Source: Rattus norvegicus | Taxonomy: Eukaryota; Chordata; Mammalia; Rodentia; Muridae | Direction of reading: 5' to 3' | Assembly (NCBI RefSeq): GCF_036323735.1 | Contig: NC_086024.1 | Location: 66,708,424 to 66,772,423 of the forward strand | DNA length: 64,000 nt | Shown here: one piece after another, positions 35,307 to 45,745 of the stretch | Layout: every line of letters starts with the position of its first letter | Position numbering within the stretch: the first letter of the stretch is position 1 | Program-made: the position numbers and the translations under genes | Notes under the pieces: generated by a model | Database searches by the model: none | Told to the model about the DNA's origin: nothing | What the model saw: the letters and a program-made list of their open reading frames with translations, nothing else

Positions 35307-36363
35307 TTAGTTTCTTGCTTCTTCTAGGGTATAGCTTGCCTCCTTAAGTTGGGCTTTACCATTTATTATCCTTTGTAGTGCTGGATTTGTAGAAAGATAT
35401 TGTGTAAATTTGGTTTTGTCATGGAATATCTTGGTTTCTCCATCTATGTTAATTGAGAGTTTTGCAGGATACAGTAACCTGGACTGGCATTTGTGTTCTC
35501 TTAGGGTCTGTCTGACATCTGTCCAGGATCTTCTGGCCTTCATAGTTTCTGGCGAAAAGTCTGGTGTGATTCTGATAGGTCTGCCTTTACATGTTACTTG
35601 ACCTTTTTCCCTTACTGCTTTTGATATTCTTTCTTTATTTTGTGCGTTTGGTGTTTTGACTATTATGTGACGGGAGGTGTTTCCTTTCTGGTCCAATCTA
35701 TTTGGAGTTCTGTAGGCTTCTTCTATGCCTATGGGTATCTCTTTTTTTTAGGTTAGGGAAGTTTTCTTCTATGATTTTGTTGAAGATATTTACTGGTCCT
35801 TTGAGCTGGGAGTCTTCACTCTCTTCTATACCTATTATCCTTAGGTTTGATCTTCTCATTGAGTCCTGCATTTCCTGTATGTTTTGGACCAGTAGCTTTT
35901 TCTGCTTTACATTATCTTTGACAGTTGAGTCAATGATTTCTATGGAATCTTCTGCTCCTGAGATTCTCTCTTCCATCTCTTGTATTCTGTTGGTGAAGCT
36001 TGTATCTACAGCTCCTTGTCTCTTCTTTTGGTTTTCTATATCCAGAGTTGTTTCCATGTGTTCTTTCTTGATAGCTTCTATTTCCATTTTTAATTCCTTC
36101 AACTGTTTGATTGTGTTTTCCTGGAATTCTTTCAGGGATTTTTGTGATTCCTCTCTGTAGGCTTCTACTTGTTCTCTAAGGGAGTTCTTCACATCTTTCT
36201 TGAAGTCCTCCAGCATCATGATCAAACATGATTTTGAAACTAGATCTTGCTTTTCTGGTGTGTTTGGATATTCCATGTTTGTTTTGGTGGGAGAATTGGG
36301 CTCCGATGATGCCATGTAGTCTTGGTTTCTGTTGCTTGGGTTCCTGTGCTTGCCTCTTGCCAT
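35307..36363 (-). pseudogene. L1 ORF1, one frameshift
   Basis: Encodes the L1 RNA-binding/chaperone protein. The ATG at 36361-36363 begins MARGKHRNPSNRNQ. Residues about 60-150 are the heptad-rich coiled coil (LKELKMEIEAIKKEH), residues about 160-210 the start of the RRM (RRSNLRIIGIEESED), and the C-terminal domain follows in the frame at 35307-35696 (RRSWTDVRQTLREHKC). Total about 352 codons, normal length. The only break I see is one extra A in a run of A residues at about 35742-35750, which shifts the frame after NFPNLKK and truncates the protein at 221 residues. Confidence 0.95.
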
Positions 36364-36543
36364 CAGATTATCTCTAGTGTTACTTTGTTCTGCTATTTCT
36401 GACAGTGGCTAGACTGTCCTATAAGCCTGTGTCAGGAGTGCTGTAGACCTGTTTTCCTGTTTTCTTTCAGCCCGTTATGGGGACAAAGTGTTCTGCTTTC
36501 GGGCGTGTAGTTTTTCCTCTCTACAGGTATTCAGCTGTTCCTG
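36364..36543 (-). promoter_or_regulatory. L1 5' UTR, truncated
   Basis: The 180 bases upstream of ORF1 match 57150-57329 of the plus-strand L1, including ggtctacagcactcct and agccactgtcag. The upstream promoter-bearing part is missing by 5' truncation. Confidence 0.8.
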
Positions 36544-36559
36544 GCCCACTAAGTTCTTT

Positions 36560-37229
36560 AAGAGAAATTCAGTCTGGTTAAGTGGAAGCAGTTCAAAAAA
36601 AATTTATTTTCAAAGTTACCCTGAACATATGCAGGATCTCTTATAAATTTTCTAAATTTGCAGTTTCAGGGATAAATGTCATTAGCACACCAACCTGGCT
36701 TCATCACCATTACAATCATTTTTAAAATATTTATTTGTACATTCTGAGGAAAAACGTGGAAAAAATTGGTCTTTGTTACTATATAAAACTAATTTTCACC
36801 GTAAACAAGAATATAAAGAAATAGATAATAATTAATAAAGTGTTTTACTTTTAAAGCATTTGAGACTTTCTAGATACAGCAGTATAAAGATCCAAATGTG
36901 TCTCCCATCATAGATAGCCCTAAGACTAGAACAGTGTTTATATTACAAACTCAATTCTAACTGTCAAGGAAACAATAATTCTTCTATGATGTTTATGTAA
37001 GTGTAAGCCAAGGGAGTTACAGATTTCACCAAGATAAGGCAAACCTGACACAAAAGTGCTCTAAATCCATTTGCTCATTCAGGCATCGAGATCTCTGAAG
37101 CAGCTGCAGCACTGGCTGCTGGTTAGTGCCATGCTACCTAGAAATGCTCAACGCATCAAGTTGAGAATGGGAGAGATGAGATGCTGGGAACGAGGCGAGT
37201 GTGAATGGTATCTCACTTTTAAAAAAACA
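36560..37229. other. unique sequence, no gene seen
   Basis: AT-rich. Nothing recognised. Confidence 0.5.
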
Positions 37230-37500
37230 GTGCCCTGATTAGTATCAACTGTCAACTTGACATATCCCCTAGAGTTGCCTGAAAAAGAGTTTCATCTAAG
37301 TAATTGTCTTAGAATTGTGAAGAACTGTCTTCATTATTAATTAATGTAGGAAAACCCAGCACACTGTGAGTGGTCCTGGGCAAGTGGTCCTGGGCTATAC
37401 AAAGAAACTAACTAAGCATGAGCCTGAGCCAGCAAACAGCACACCACCATCATTCCTGTTGCAAGTTCCTCAAGAGTCTCCCCTTCACAGAACTGCAGAG
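37230..37500 (+). mobile_element. MaLR-type LTR fragment
   Basis: tgattagtatcaactgtcaacttgac, gattaattaatgtagg-type block, cccagcacactgtgagtggt and agccagcaaacagcac follow the plus-strand order of a common rodent LTR-like repeat, the same class as the segments at 15205 and 55950 on the other strand. 3' end lost. Family name not assigned. Confidence 0.45.
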
Positions 37501-37739
37501 GAGGGTAAAGGCACAACTGCATGATTCTGTCAGCAAGACAAAAAGATTGATATAGTAAAGGCTTCATGCCTGATGGTTGTCTGTTCTCCACTGCTGCATG
37601 CCATGAACTCCTGACCCATGTACAACTGTGTCCATTTTTTGCCAAGCTCAGCAAAGTTCTCTGCCCTCCCCTTTTGTGGGATCCTCTTACGTGTCCTGTT
37701 GCATCTCGTCACATTCCATACAAACAATAAAATATCCCA

Positions 37740-38037
37740 TGGAGGAGGGTGGCCATGGAGATGACCTGGTGGGAAAAACATTTTCCATGCAAACCTAAAG
37801 ATTTGTATACGATGCCTGCATAAAAGCTGAACCTGATTGCAAACAGCCATAACTTAACTACGATGGAATTGTGGACAGATGAGATAATCCGGTGATGTCA
37901 CTGGCCAGCCACTCAGTCAAATCTGTAAGGTGTAAGCTCAGTGAGAGACCCTGTCTCAAAAACTATGGAGACAGATAGAGGAAGGCACTGAACATTGACA
38001 ATTGGTATTCATGCATGAAAGCATAAGCAGATACCAC
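37740..38037 (+). mobile_element. composite rodent SINE, old
   Basis: A tRNA-like head (gatgacctggtgggaaaaac ... catgcaaacctaaagat) and a 7SL-like tail (ctggccagccactcagtc, cagtgagagaccctgtctca) in plus orientation, ending in the CA/GA array. B4-type organisation, much diverged. Confidence 0.5.
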
Positions 38038-38091
38038 TTTATACACACATACACCACACATGTGTGCAAACACGCACACACACATGCACAT

Positions 38092-38141
<50 letters not shown>
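38038..38141. repeat. (CA)n-(GA)n microsatellite
   Basis: Impure CA repeat followed by pure GA at 38103-38141, growing from the tail of the SINE. Confidence 0.93.
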
Positions 38142-38142
<1 letters not shown>

Positions 38143-38659
38143 CGCTCACTATTGCCAGATGCCTGAGAAAGTTATCCATCATCTTATTTTCTTAATGTAA
38201 ACAATCTCAAAATCCAATCATCTTGATGGCATTCTAGGGCCACTGTTCCAAATGCATTTCTGTCACTCTGGTATGGCTTTTCCTCATCTAGCACAAGTTA
38301 TTGAACTGTCACAAACAGGAGCAGTTAGTCTAAAACACAAAGCTGCATTGCCTGGAAGAAAGGTTCTTACAATAAAAACTCCCGTCATAAAGTCAGATGA
38401 AAACTCTTCAACTGTGTGAACATGTAACCCATTGACAGTTTATTCTAGAGAACTCTTTGGACCAGTAATTCGATTTAAAAACTACTGAAGGTAGAAGTAA
38501 AAACACTAGGATATTTAGTGAGGAACATAAGACCCTTCGTAGTGTGTTCATTACCTGCCTCTGAGACTCATTCAATATGTTTGCTTTCAGTTACTCATGT
38601 TCACCCCCATTTTATATAAATACAAACCAGAACTTCTTTCTAAATTATTATTGGTGTTC
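38142..38659. other. unique sequence, no gene seen
   Basis: Nothing recognised. Confidence 0.5.
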
Positions 38660-39315
38660 TAATATGTTGCAGCAAATATTAACAAAATGGATAAACTTTT
38701 ATCCCCCACTAGCCTCAGCACTGGTGCGGCTGTATGGCACTGCAGGGTACTTTTATTTCAATGGCTCCACACTGCCCCCAAGTACTCTCTGACCCAGACA
38801 GTCCATGAGCTCTTCCAGCATGGCACCTTGCCATGCTGATTCCTAGAGTCATTTCCAGCACTCGTGGGCCATATGGAACTAACCATAATTTATCTCTGGT
38901 TAGTATCTCTCCTGGCAGCTCTATACTAGTCATGAACTCTCTGGTTCCAGCTACCCAATTAAATCAAGACTCAACAAACTGCAACCCAACAATCAGATTT
39001 ATATGTTAAATTCTCAATTCACAATACATCCAAACAATGAACTCCCAACCAATTGATAAGGTTATAAACCACCCACCTAGATAAGATAAATTGACCTATA
39101 GAAATCCATCCCTTAAGAAATATGCATAACTACCTAGGGTCATACAAGACCACCCAGATCTTCTCCATCTCAGTCTTAATTCTCCTTCTCCTTCCCCTTC
39201 TCTCTCACCTTACAAAAGCTTTGTCCCTGCCTTATTTTTTACTGTCCAATCATGGCCTTGACCTAACTTGTGCCAGCCCTCGTCTGCATATAGACATCAA
39301 CCTACACTAAAATAT
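38660..39315 (+). mobile_element. dispersed rodent repeat, LTR-like, family unnamed
   Basis: The segment with ggctgtatggcactgcaggg, tccatgagctcttccagc, ccagctacccaattaaatc, ggttataaaccacccaccta and ccaatcatggccttgacc has the look of a dispersed rodent repeat. I cannot assign the family. No retroviral frame. The open frames at 38577-38792 and 39122-39310 are not supported as genes. Confidence 0.45.
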
Positions 39316-39495
39316 TTAGCATTTAGCAATGAATCCTCAAAAATCCAGCTTGTACATGTCTTCATGTAAGACTCTATTCATGGCCTCATGCCATACCATT
39401 TCCCTTTGTAAACTTTCTGCTTATGACACATTTGCACTGCATGTTTTGCCTATTGCCATCACAAACTCTGGTCTCTTAGGGGAAAGACATATTTT

Positions 39496-39577
39496 TTTTT
39501 TCCGGAGCTGGGGACCAAACCCAGGGCCTTGCGCTTCCTAGGCAAGCGCTCTACCACTGAGCTAAATCCCCAACCCC
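39496..39577 (-). mobile_element. ID SINE (BC1-like), minus strand
   Basis: Second rat ID element on the minus strand with poly-T (A tail) at 39492-39501 and the body to caacccc at 39577. It is flanked by the exact 15-bp duplication ggaaagacatatttt (39481-39495 and 39578-39592). It differs from the 7.5 kb copy at two bases of the body: gaccaaacc for gaccgaacc, a CpG loss in the B-box region, and gcttcctagg for gcttgctagg, which breaks the terminal stem. Confidence 0.97.
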
Positions 39578-39592
39578 GGAAAGACATATTTT

Positions 39593-41027
39593 ATTCTTTG
39601 GGAATGGCTCCATCTTCTAAAAGAGCTCCAAGTATGGAACAGTTATTCATGATGTATTTTTCAAAGGAATCATTTGAAAACAGATAGGCCCATAATTAAC
39701 TTATAACAATATATTGGCTATTAACAAGAAATTGAGTAATTACCCTTAAAACTATTCTTACCTAATTTTGACATCTATTATTTGGAAGTTTTCTTGTGTA
39801 CCAGGCATACCTGTAAAGTTTTCTTAAAATTAGGAAATTTAAGCCTCCAGTCTACTGAGTCAGAATCCCTGGGGCTAAAAGCCCTGATGTCCACAGGCTG
39901 TTCAGGTGAGCCTAATGCACTGTAGCCTCAAGATTTAACCATAACAACTTTTTGTCTTGGGACAAGTACTAAGTGTGCATTCTTATTTGTTTCCTCTTTG
40001 TGAGCATAGACATTGAAGTGCATTACAATGAGGGCAGCAAAAGACAATCAATGTTGGTCACAACTGGCATGCTTCCTTTGATGATGGAGAAGAAATGAAA
40101 AAAGCACTCAAAAGTGGAAGGTAAAAGGAGGTCCCGGAAGTCATTTAGACCAGTTCCAGTTGAAAAGCAAAGCAAGAAAATTAGCATCCTGCTGCCAAGA
40201 AACTTTATTTTCACGTTTCCTCAGGGCATAAATAATTTATAAGTCAAATAGAATTGTTCTGGCCTTAGTGATTTTGCATAATGGTGCTTAGCATGGTCTA
40301 TGTGGCTTGTGTTCAGTAGTATTTTCCTCACATTTATTTCCATATTGCCTCGACAACACTATTCCCTAATCATCCCAACAGCTCTGGCCCAGGCCAATAT
40401 CCTGTGAAATGACAAAATTGAGAAGGCTGGGTATTAAGACAGAAATATCCCATAAGATTGGCCTGCTCACAACTTGAGTGCTTGTTGCCAGTCTACAGAT
40501 TTTCTCTTAGGTCAAGAAGAGAGTGAGTTTAACTCCTGGATTCGCTCTTTTTCTAGACTGTTATTTACTCATGAATTTAATTCTTCTTATTATTGCCTTT
40601 ATCTTCCATATTTTGTTTATGTATTCCTTACCTCTGTAAATATCCTAGCCATGGAAGTGTCTCATTTGCACAGAGATTCAGTGGGAAATACTGTCAAACA
40701 CAGAGCTGATTGACAACTCTACTTGCTGCCTTTTTGATTCATTGTCTTCCTGCTCTCAGACAATGAATCAGCACTTATTTCTATCTTGAAGGGTCATGTT
40801 CTCCACAGAGCTGAGACTTGTCAGAATCTCACAGAACTTTTGATATTTTTCTATCCAAGTCTTCCCCAACTCTTTCTGTGCATGCATGTTAAACTCCAAG
40901 GTGGTGGGAGGTCACTCTGACTTACTTGGTTTTTAATCCTTCACAAATATTTTCTCTCAATAACTTGAACATCCAATTGCATTGACCTCCTGAGGGGCCT
41001 GTTTTTGCTGTGTTAAAGCAAATTCAC
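39593..41027. other. unique sequence, no gene seen
   Basis: No repeat or exon recognised. A pair of short repeats of gacaatgaatcagc-like sequence near 40740-40770 is not part of an element I know. Confidence 0.5.
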
Positions 41028-41155
41028 CTGGGTATGGCTCTTCACTCCTCTCATCCCACCATTAGGAAGGCTAAGTCAGGAGGATTGTCATGGACTCAAG
41101 GCGTGAGCTACATAGTGAATTTCTGTCCAACTAAATTACATCACAAACAAAAGAT
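41028..41155 (+). mobile_element. B1/B4-like SINE fragment, diverged
   Basis: gggtatggctcttcactcct, cccaccattaggaaggctaa, caggaggattgtcatggac and gagctacatagtgaatttctg follow a 7SL-related SINE in plus orientation, ending in aaacaaaag. Confidence 0.55.
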
Positions 41156-41349
41156 TAATACATATTATTCATAGTTCTTTGAAAAAGGTATAAATGCCAG
41201 AGGTGACCTTTCAGCCATCCACATCAGGGGTTTAGAAGTGTAAATGTAAATGAAACCTTCCAAACCCTTACATCTGTCAGCTGAATTCTTCCAAGCCATC
41301 TCTTTCATCAGTGCAGACATCCAATACAACCAAGCTTCCTCTGATTCTT

Positions 41350-41501
41350 TTTTTTTAAATAGGGTCACATTTTAATTCCTGAATTTTACAGTTTAGCAGT
41401 AATACTACCACATGTATACAAATGGTGTAAAACAAGTACAGTGGTATTTTTAATACAAAATAAACATCTGTTTTATGGAAAAACTATACTTCATATCTAC
41501 A
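41350..41501 (-). pseudogene. retrocopy of an mRNA 3' end, source unknown
   Basis: A 152-bp unit with a poly-T start (41347-41356), the reverse complement of an A tail, inserted between two copies of caag(c/t)ttcctctgattctt (41331-41349 and 41502-41520, 18 of 19 bases identical). On the minus strand it ends attaaaatgtgaccctattt then A residues, so attaaa can be the polyadenylation signal of the source RNA. It lacks the B1, B2, ID and L1 3' motifs seen elsewhere in this window. It is a 5'-truncated processed pseudogene of an untranslated region and codes for nothing. Confidence 0.8.
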
Positions 41502-41520
41502 CAAGTTTCCTCTGATTCTT

Positions 41521-42897
41521 AAGTCATATAATTTAGAGGTGAAATGTCAAAGCAGTCTTTTTAGACACTCATTGTGGAGTTGTTAAAAGCAATAGCTATC
41601 TAAAATAGATGGTCCTTATTTTATTTCCTTGATGTTTCTCTCCTATTTAACTGAATCTAAGTACCTTGTTCCAGGGAAATGGTTCAGTGTTTGTCACCAA
41701 GTCTGATGACCTAGGATGAGAGCATAACAATTTGGCAAGTAATTCTTTGATCTACACACACGACATCCACACAGACACACAGTAAAAAATTATTTTAAAA
41801 GTTATTTTTAATACTCATCATATTATTTATAAAATTTCATTTCAAAATGGAAATGTTTTAAAGCCCATCTGAGAGTTTTCTACATTCTCCCCTGCTATGA
41901 GAAACGAATGTAAAATTACAAATTTTCAGATCTGACCTATTGGGTGAAATGGAAGCTACTTCATGACTCCAGGTTCTCAAGAGTTCCTTTTAATAGTTGC
42001 CCTGCCTTGCATCTTTAATTTATTGGCTCGTTTTTCATCTTTACTTTATAGAAACCAACTCAGTAATCTCCCAGTTAGTACCTAATTCTGCAAGAGCTTA
42101 AATGCTTAAAGAAAGTGGGGGCAGTACAGTGGGAAGCCTTTCAAACATTTGAACTGGTGGGGGAAAAAAGTATGCTTCTACAGGCTGACTTGAAATGGAA
42201 CACTGATTTTATTTTGATCAATAAATCCAGATAACACAAGGGATTACCATTCTCAAACACTGTGGTTTTTGCTTCATTTTAACTGAATATGTCTGGTGGA
42301 ATCTTCCTTTAGTTCCATAAAACAGAATGACAATTTTTCCCCAGCCTATCTGAAATCAATCTTTTAGCATAGCAAACACATTGTAAATTGTAAGGCAATG
42401 TGTATACTAAAGCAAGTGTCATAGTTAATTTTAACAATTATTTAAAAGCTTGTCAGGATTTTGATAATAGTAGAGAGATGAGAACTTCTTACACAGTATG
42501 CCAGATCAGCACAGTTTCCAATTTGGGATTATAGGCCTTCGACTAACATCTCATCAAGTTCACACACTATTTATGGTCAATATGCTCAAGAAATTAAAAG
42601 CACTCAATCTTACACACAGCGAATGACTGAAAGAAAAGAGCTGAAGATACATCAATTGTGATAAATATGCGACTTCAATAGATATATCAAGTCTTTTCCT
42701 TGTAAGCTAGCACCTGCTGTTAAGTCATATGCTTCTGGAAACTTCCCCTACAAATATCCCTTTGAGTTAGCAACAGTCCAGATCATTCCAGTAATCTTAT
42801 CTTCTACCTAAATTAATTGATCACATAAGAGTGTATAATTATTTCCACTTATTGTACCTTCTTTTAAGATGTTTTGTTAATTTATTTACTTAGAATG

Positions 42898-42899
<2 letters not shown>
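41521..42899. other. unique sequence, no gene seen
   Basis: AT-rich. Nothing recognised. Confidence 0.5.
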
Positions 42900-42944
<45 letters not shown>

Positions 42945-43085
42945 TGATACATGTATGTATGTGTAGAGAGCAGAGATATATGAGCGAGTCATTTCTTTCC
43001 GATCAACATGTAGGGATTGAAGAGACATCAGGGACATCAGGTATGGTAGCAAGTGTCCTTACTCACTGAGTTACCTCAATGGACT
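42900..43085 (-). mobile_element. (GA)n plus old tRNA-derived SINE fragment
   Basis: GA run at 42901-42939, then sequence that on the minus strand reads as the head of a tRNA-derived rodent SINE: ccattgaggtaactcagtga, gacacttgctaccatacctg, gatgtccctgatgtc. Strongly diverged. Confidence 0.5.
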
Positions 43086-43208
43086 TATTTAAAACATTTT
43101 TCCATTGCTATGTCTCAAAACTGAAGGGACTCTACCAGTCGTCAAATGGCAAGCATGGCTCTGGCATGCCTTGTCCTTCTTCCCCATTCCCTTCCCCTTG
43201 CTAAGAAC

Positions 43209-43690
43209 TGTTAGATTACATTCCAAAAGCTAGCCACTAAGGTCTATTCCCTTATTTGGCCACTTCCTCCTCCTGACTGCCTACAAAAGTCCACCTTCCA
43301 AAGTACTGAAGTGCAGCAATCAAAAGCCCCCTCGGACTTAACTAACACGCTAAATTAAAATTAAAGATCGCATCCCAGCACGGGGTTTCCCCTTTTACCT
43401 TAATAAACTGCCATTTGTCTATGGGCCACATCTGTTCTTAAATATAGGGGTAGTCCTTTGTGGTCTCCCTCTATCCCACCACAGTCCCCTACCCCTCTGC
43501 CCCTAAGACAAAATCACTTTGCCTTGTTCCTTTCCTCCTTCTCCCTTGCCCTTTATCTCCTGTCTTTGTCTCTTATTCTCCACCCTTTGTCCTTTTGGGG
43601 ATAAATAATTCTCCTTTATGCTGACAAGTTGGCCTTGGGGTGTTCTGTGCTAATACTGTTCCCTATAAAATCCCCTGTTCTTTTAAAGTG
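43209..43690 (+). mobile_element. possible solitary LTR
   Basis: Starts tgttagattaca, contains actgcctacaaaagtcc and the signal-like ttaataaactgcc at about 43400, then C/T-rich sequence. The layout suggests a rodent LTR, but both ends and the family are uncertain. Confidence 0.35.
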
Positions 43691-43850
43691 TAATCCACAC
43701 ATTCATATATTCACACATCTATGCATCCCATATGTTTGAAGAAAGCTTTAAAAAGTAGAAGACAGTGACTTAACCGGTATAAATTGTTTTATTTTTTATA
43801 TGGGAGCAATATAGTATGATTATGTCTTTGATAATGAGATTTTCTTTTTT

Positions 43851-43871
43851 GGCCTAAGAGTGGTGCTATGT
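43851..43871 (+). mobile_element. SINE left part, split by the ERV
   Basis: ggcctaagagtggtgctatgt is the first part of a 7SL-related SINE whose remainder starts right after the ERV at 48030. Joined around the 6-bp duplication they follow the order (gtggtg) ... (gcctttattcccag). Confidence 0.7.
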
Positions 43872-44307
43872 TGTCGCACACCTAATGTCCCGCCAGCAAG
43901 AACGACGCGCGGCAACAGGATTCTTCTGCGAACAAGCCTTTACTGTGTTACAGCTCTTCTTAGTGTTACAGCTCTTCTTAGTGTTACAGCTCTCTTGAAC
44001 AGGGACTTCGAGCAGCAAAGTCGCTCGACTTATATACACAACAGTATGCTAATTATCTCTCAGGGATTGGTGGGGCTTGGATCACCCCACTACTTGTCCT
44101 CCAGGATTGGCGGAGAATGAATCACCTTATTAGCATATTAACGGTCAACTAACACCTGGTGCATAAACCGCACATGTGCAGTACCGCTGTTCACCACTAG
44201 AGAGAGCCCTAGCAAGGGGACAAGCCTGCACATGCGCAGTAAGTCATTTATATCCAGACAAGGCTGGATGTCGGCGCCATCTTTGTTTCGCCGCACCGCT
44301 CTCTACA
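43872..44307 (-). repeat. ERV 3' LTR
   Basis: 436 bp. In element orientation it begins TGTAGAGAGCGG, has a TATA-like tatataag (about 44031-44038), three imperfect 18-bp units (tgttacagctcttcttag at 43945, 43963 and 43981), an AGTAAA motif at about 43939-43944 as a candidate variant polyadenylation signal, and ends GCGACA. Intact ends. Confidence 0.95.
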
Positions 44308-44321
44308 TCTCCCCCTTTTTT
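44308..44321 (-). promoter_or_regulatory. polypurine tract (PPT)
   Basis: On the minus strand this reads aaaaaagggggaga and abuts the 3' LTR, the place where plus-strand DNA synthesis starts in retroviruses. Confidence 0.9.
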
Positions 44322-44428
44322 GTTTAATAAAATGACTGGTCTAGATCTGGGTGTCACGTCAATCTTGTCATTGCTCCTGTCTTAGGTCGTTCTCATCCAA
44401 ACTCGGCCTTACCCATCAAAGAGTTACC

Positions 44429-45745
44429 CTATCGCCACCGGGCCCCGTGTCTTAGGTTGGTCCGAGTTCGAGGAAAGTTGCCCGTCCCTGGATACAATGA
44501 CCCCACATGACTGTGACAGAAATGATCTAGGGCGAACTCTTGATCTTTCAAAGAGGCCAGCCATATGTTGGGAGAAGCACCTTTTTTAATGGTGGTCATA
44601 GCCTGGTAAACAACCACTTTGTGTCTGGCATGTTCTCTTTTTAAACGGCCAATAAGCCAGAGACCTACTCCGCATCCCAGGAGGACAATAGCTCCCCGGG
44701 ACAAACATGCCCACCCACTCCTTAACAAGGGAGAAAGCATTGGTAATCCATGAGGTAAAGTCTTCAACTGTGATGGGGTCCAGTCTAGTGCTGTTGAGGA
44801 CAGCAATCTGCATCAGCAATTGTCTTGATAGTTACTCTGCTTTCATGGACCAGTTTCCTTTCAGATAATTCGAGATTTCTTTGTTCTGTTGAAAATTCTG
44901 AGAAAAGTTAGCTCGCAAAAGAATAATGCCTAAACCTCGAAGGGAGGAAACACAAGATAGCTGTGTCATATGATACAGTGCTTCAATTGTTCTTGAACTA
45001 AATCTATCCTTTGATTGGCTAATAAAAGGCCAGATGCCAAATGGGTATTAAATTCTTCTTGTATCTCTAGCGCCACTGCAGTTCTGATTGACAGTCTCAG
45101 CCGTCTGTATTTGATTGGTCATAGTGATTGCAGCTGTGGTAGCTGTGGCAGCAGACAGCACAATGGCTGAAATTATGGCTGCCATAATTCCAAAATCTCT
45201 TTTGGCTCTCAGCAAATTAAGAATAGGAAAGCTATCTGGGTTTGCCTCCACTGGGATTGGCACAAAGGAGGGAATCTTAACCATCACTGTGGTGTCATTG
45301 GTGCCATCCCAGCATTCAGCTAAATAGCAGACCACATCAGAGCTATTACAATTTAAAGCACCACTGCTTACATTAGTGCTTATCAGAAAAAAGGTGATCT
45401 AGCACATACTGAAGTACTAGTGGCAGTATTATTTACCAAGAGGTTATTATATTGAATATTGATCAACCTGGTATCACCTTTTTCTGGTAACTGAAACATT
45501 ATACAGCACGAAGTTCTCTCCCATCAACCTAGCAAAGGGGGTCAGGGATGTATATGCCCCTTGCTCATTGGACAGCACCCATAGAAACCAAGGCCAGAGA
45601 TTATGTTTGCCAGTCTTATTCTCAAAACAGTAGAATTGCTATGAACTGACATGGGTACTGGCCAGGATCTGGCAATAGCCCACAGGGTGAGCAAATTAAC
45701 CTGTATTACCATTTCCAGTAGTAATAGTAGGGTTCGTAGTCTCAT
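44429..45745 (-). pseudogene. env: ERV env remnant
   Basis: Retroviral envelope protein, here in pieces. The frame at 45542-45745 starts with a signal-peptide-like hydrophobic stretch (MRLRTLLLLLEMVIQ) and overlaps the integrase end by 50 bases, as is usual for env starts. The frame at 45048-45335 holds a dibasic cleavage-type site (RAKR) followed by a hydrophobic fusion-peptide-like segment and a heptad-like stretch, so it is transmembrane-subunit sequence. The frame at 44429-44806 holds the membrane anchor (GAIVLLGCGVGLWLIG) and a cytoplasmic tail. Only short sequence lies between signal peptide and cleavage site, so most of the surface subunit is deleted. Several frame changes exist. Not functional. 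Confidence 0.85.

Larger units (their letters stand above)
30699..36543 (-). mobile_element. near full-length rat L1, minus strand
   Basis: A 5845-bp L1 with partial 5' UTR (36364-36543), ORF1, ORF2, rat-type 3' UTR and A tail. It is bounded by the exact 16-bp duplication gcccactaagttcttt at 30683-30698 and 36544-36559, followed on the right by aaga, so the nick fits CTTT/AA. The 5' end lies inside the 5' UTR: the plus-strand copy at 56813 extends about 340 bases further upstream. Only a few lesions break the ORFs (see those entries), so it is the youngest-looking long L1 here. It is not coding-competent. Confidence 0.97.

Noticed and set aside
32794..36160. Plus-strand frames of 60-152 codons over the 30.7-36.5 kb L1
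   Set aside because: Antisense shadows of ORF1 and ORF2.
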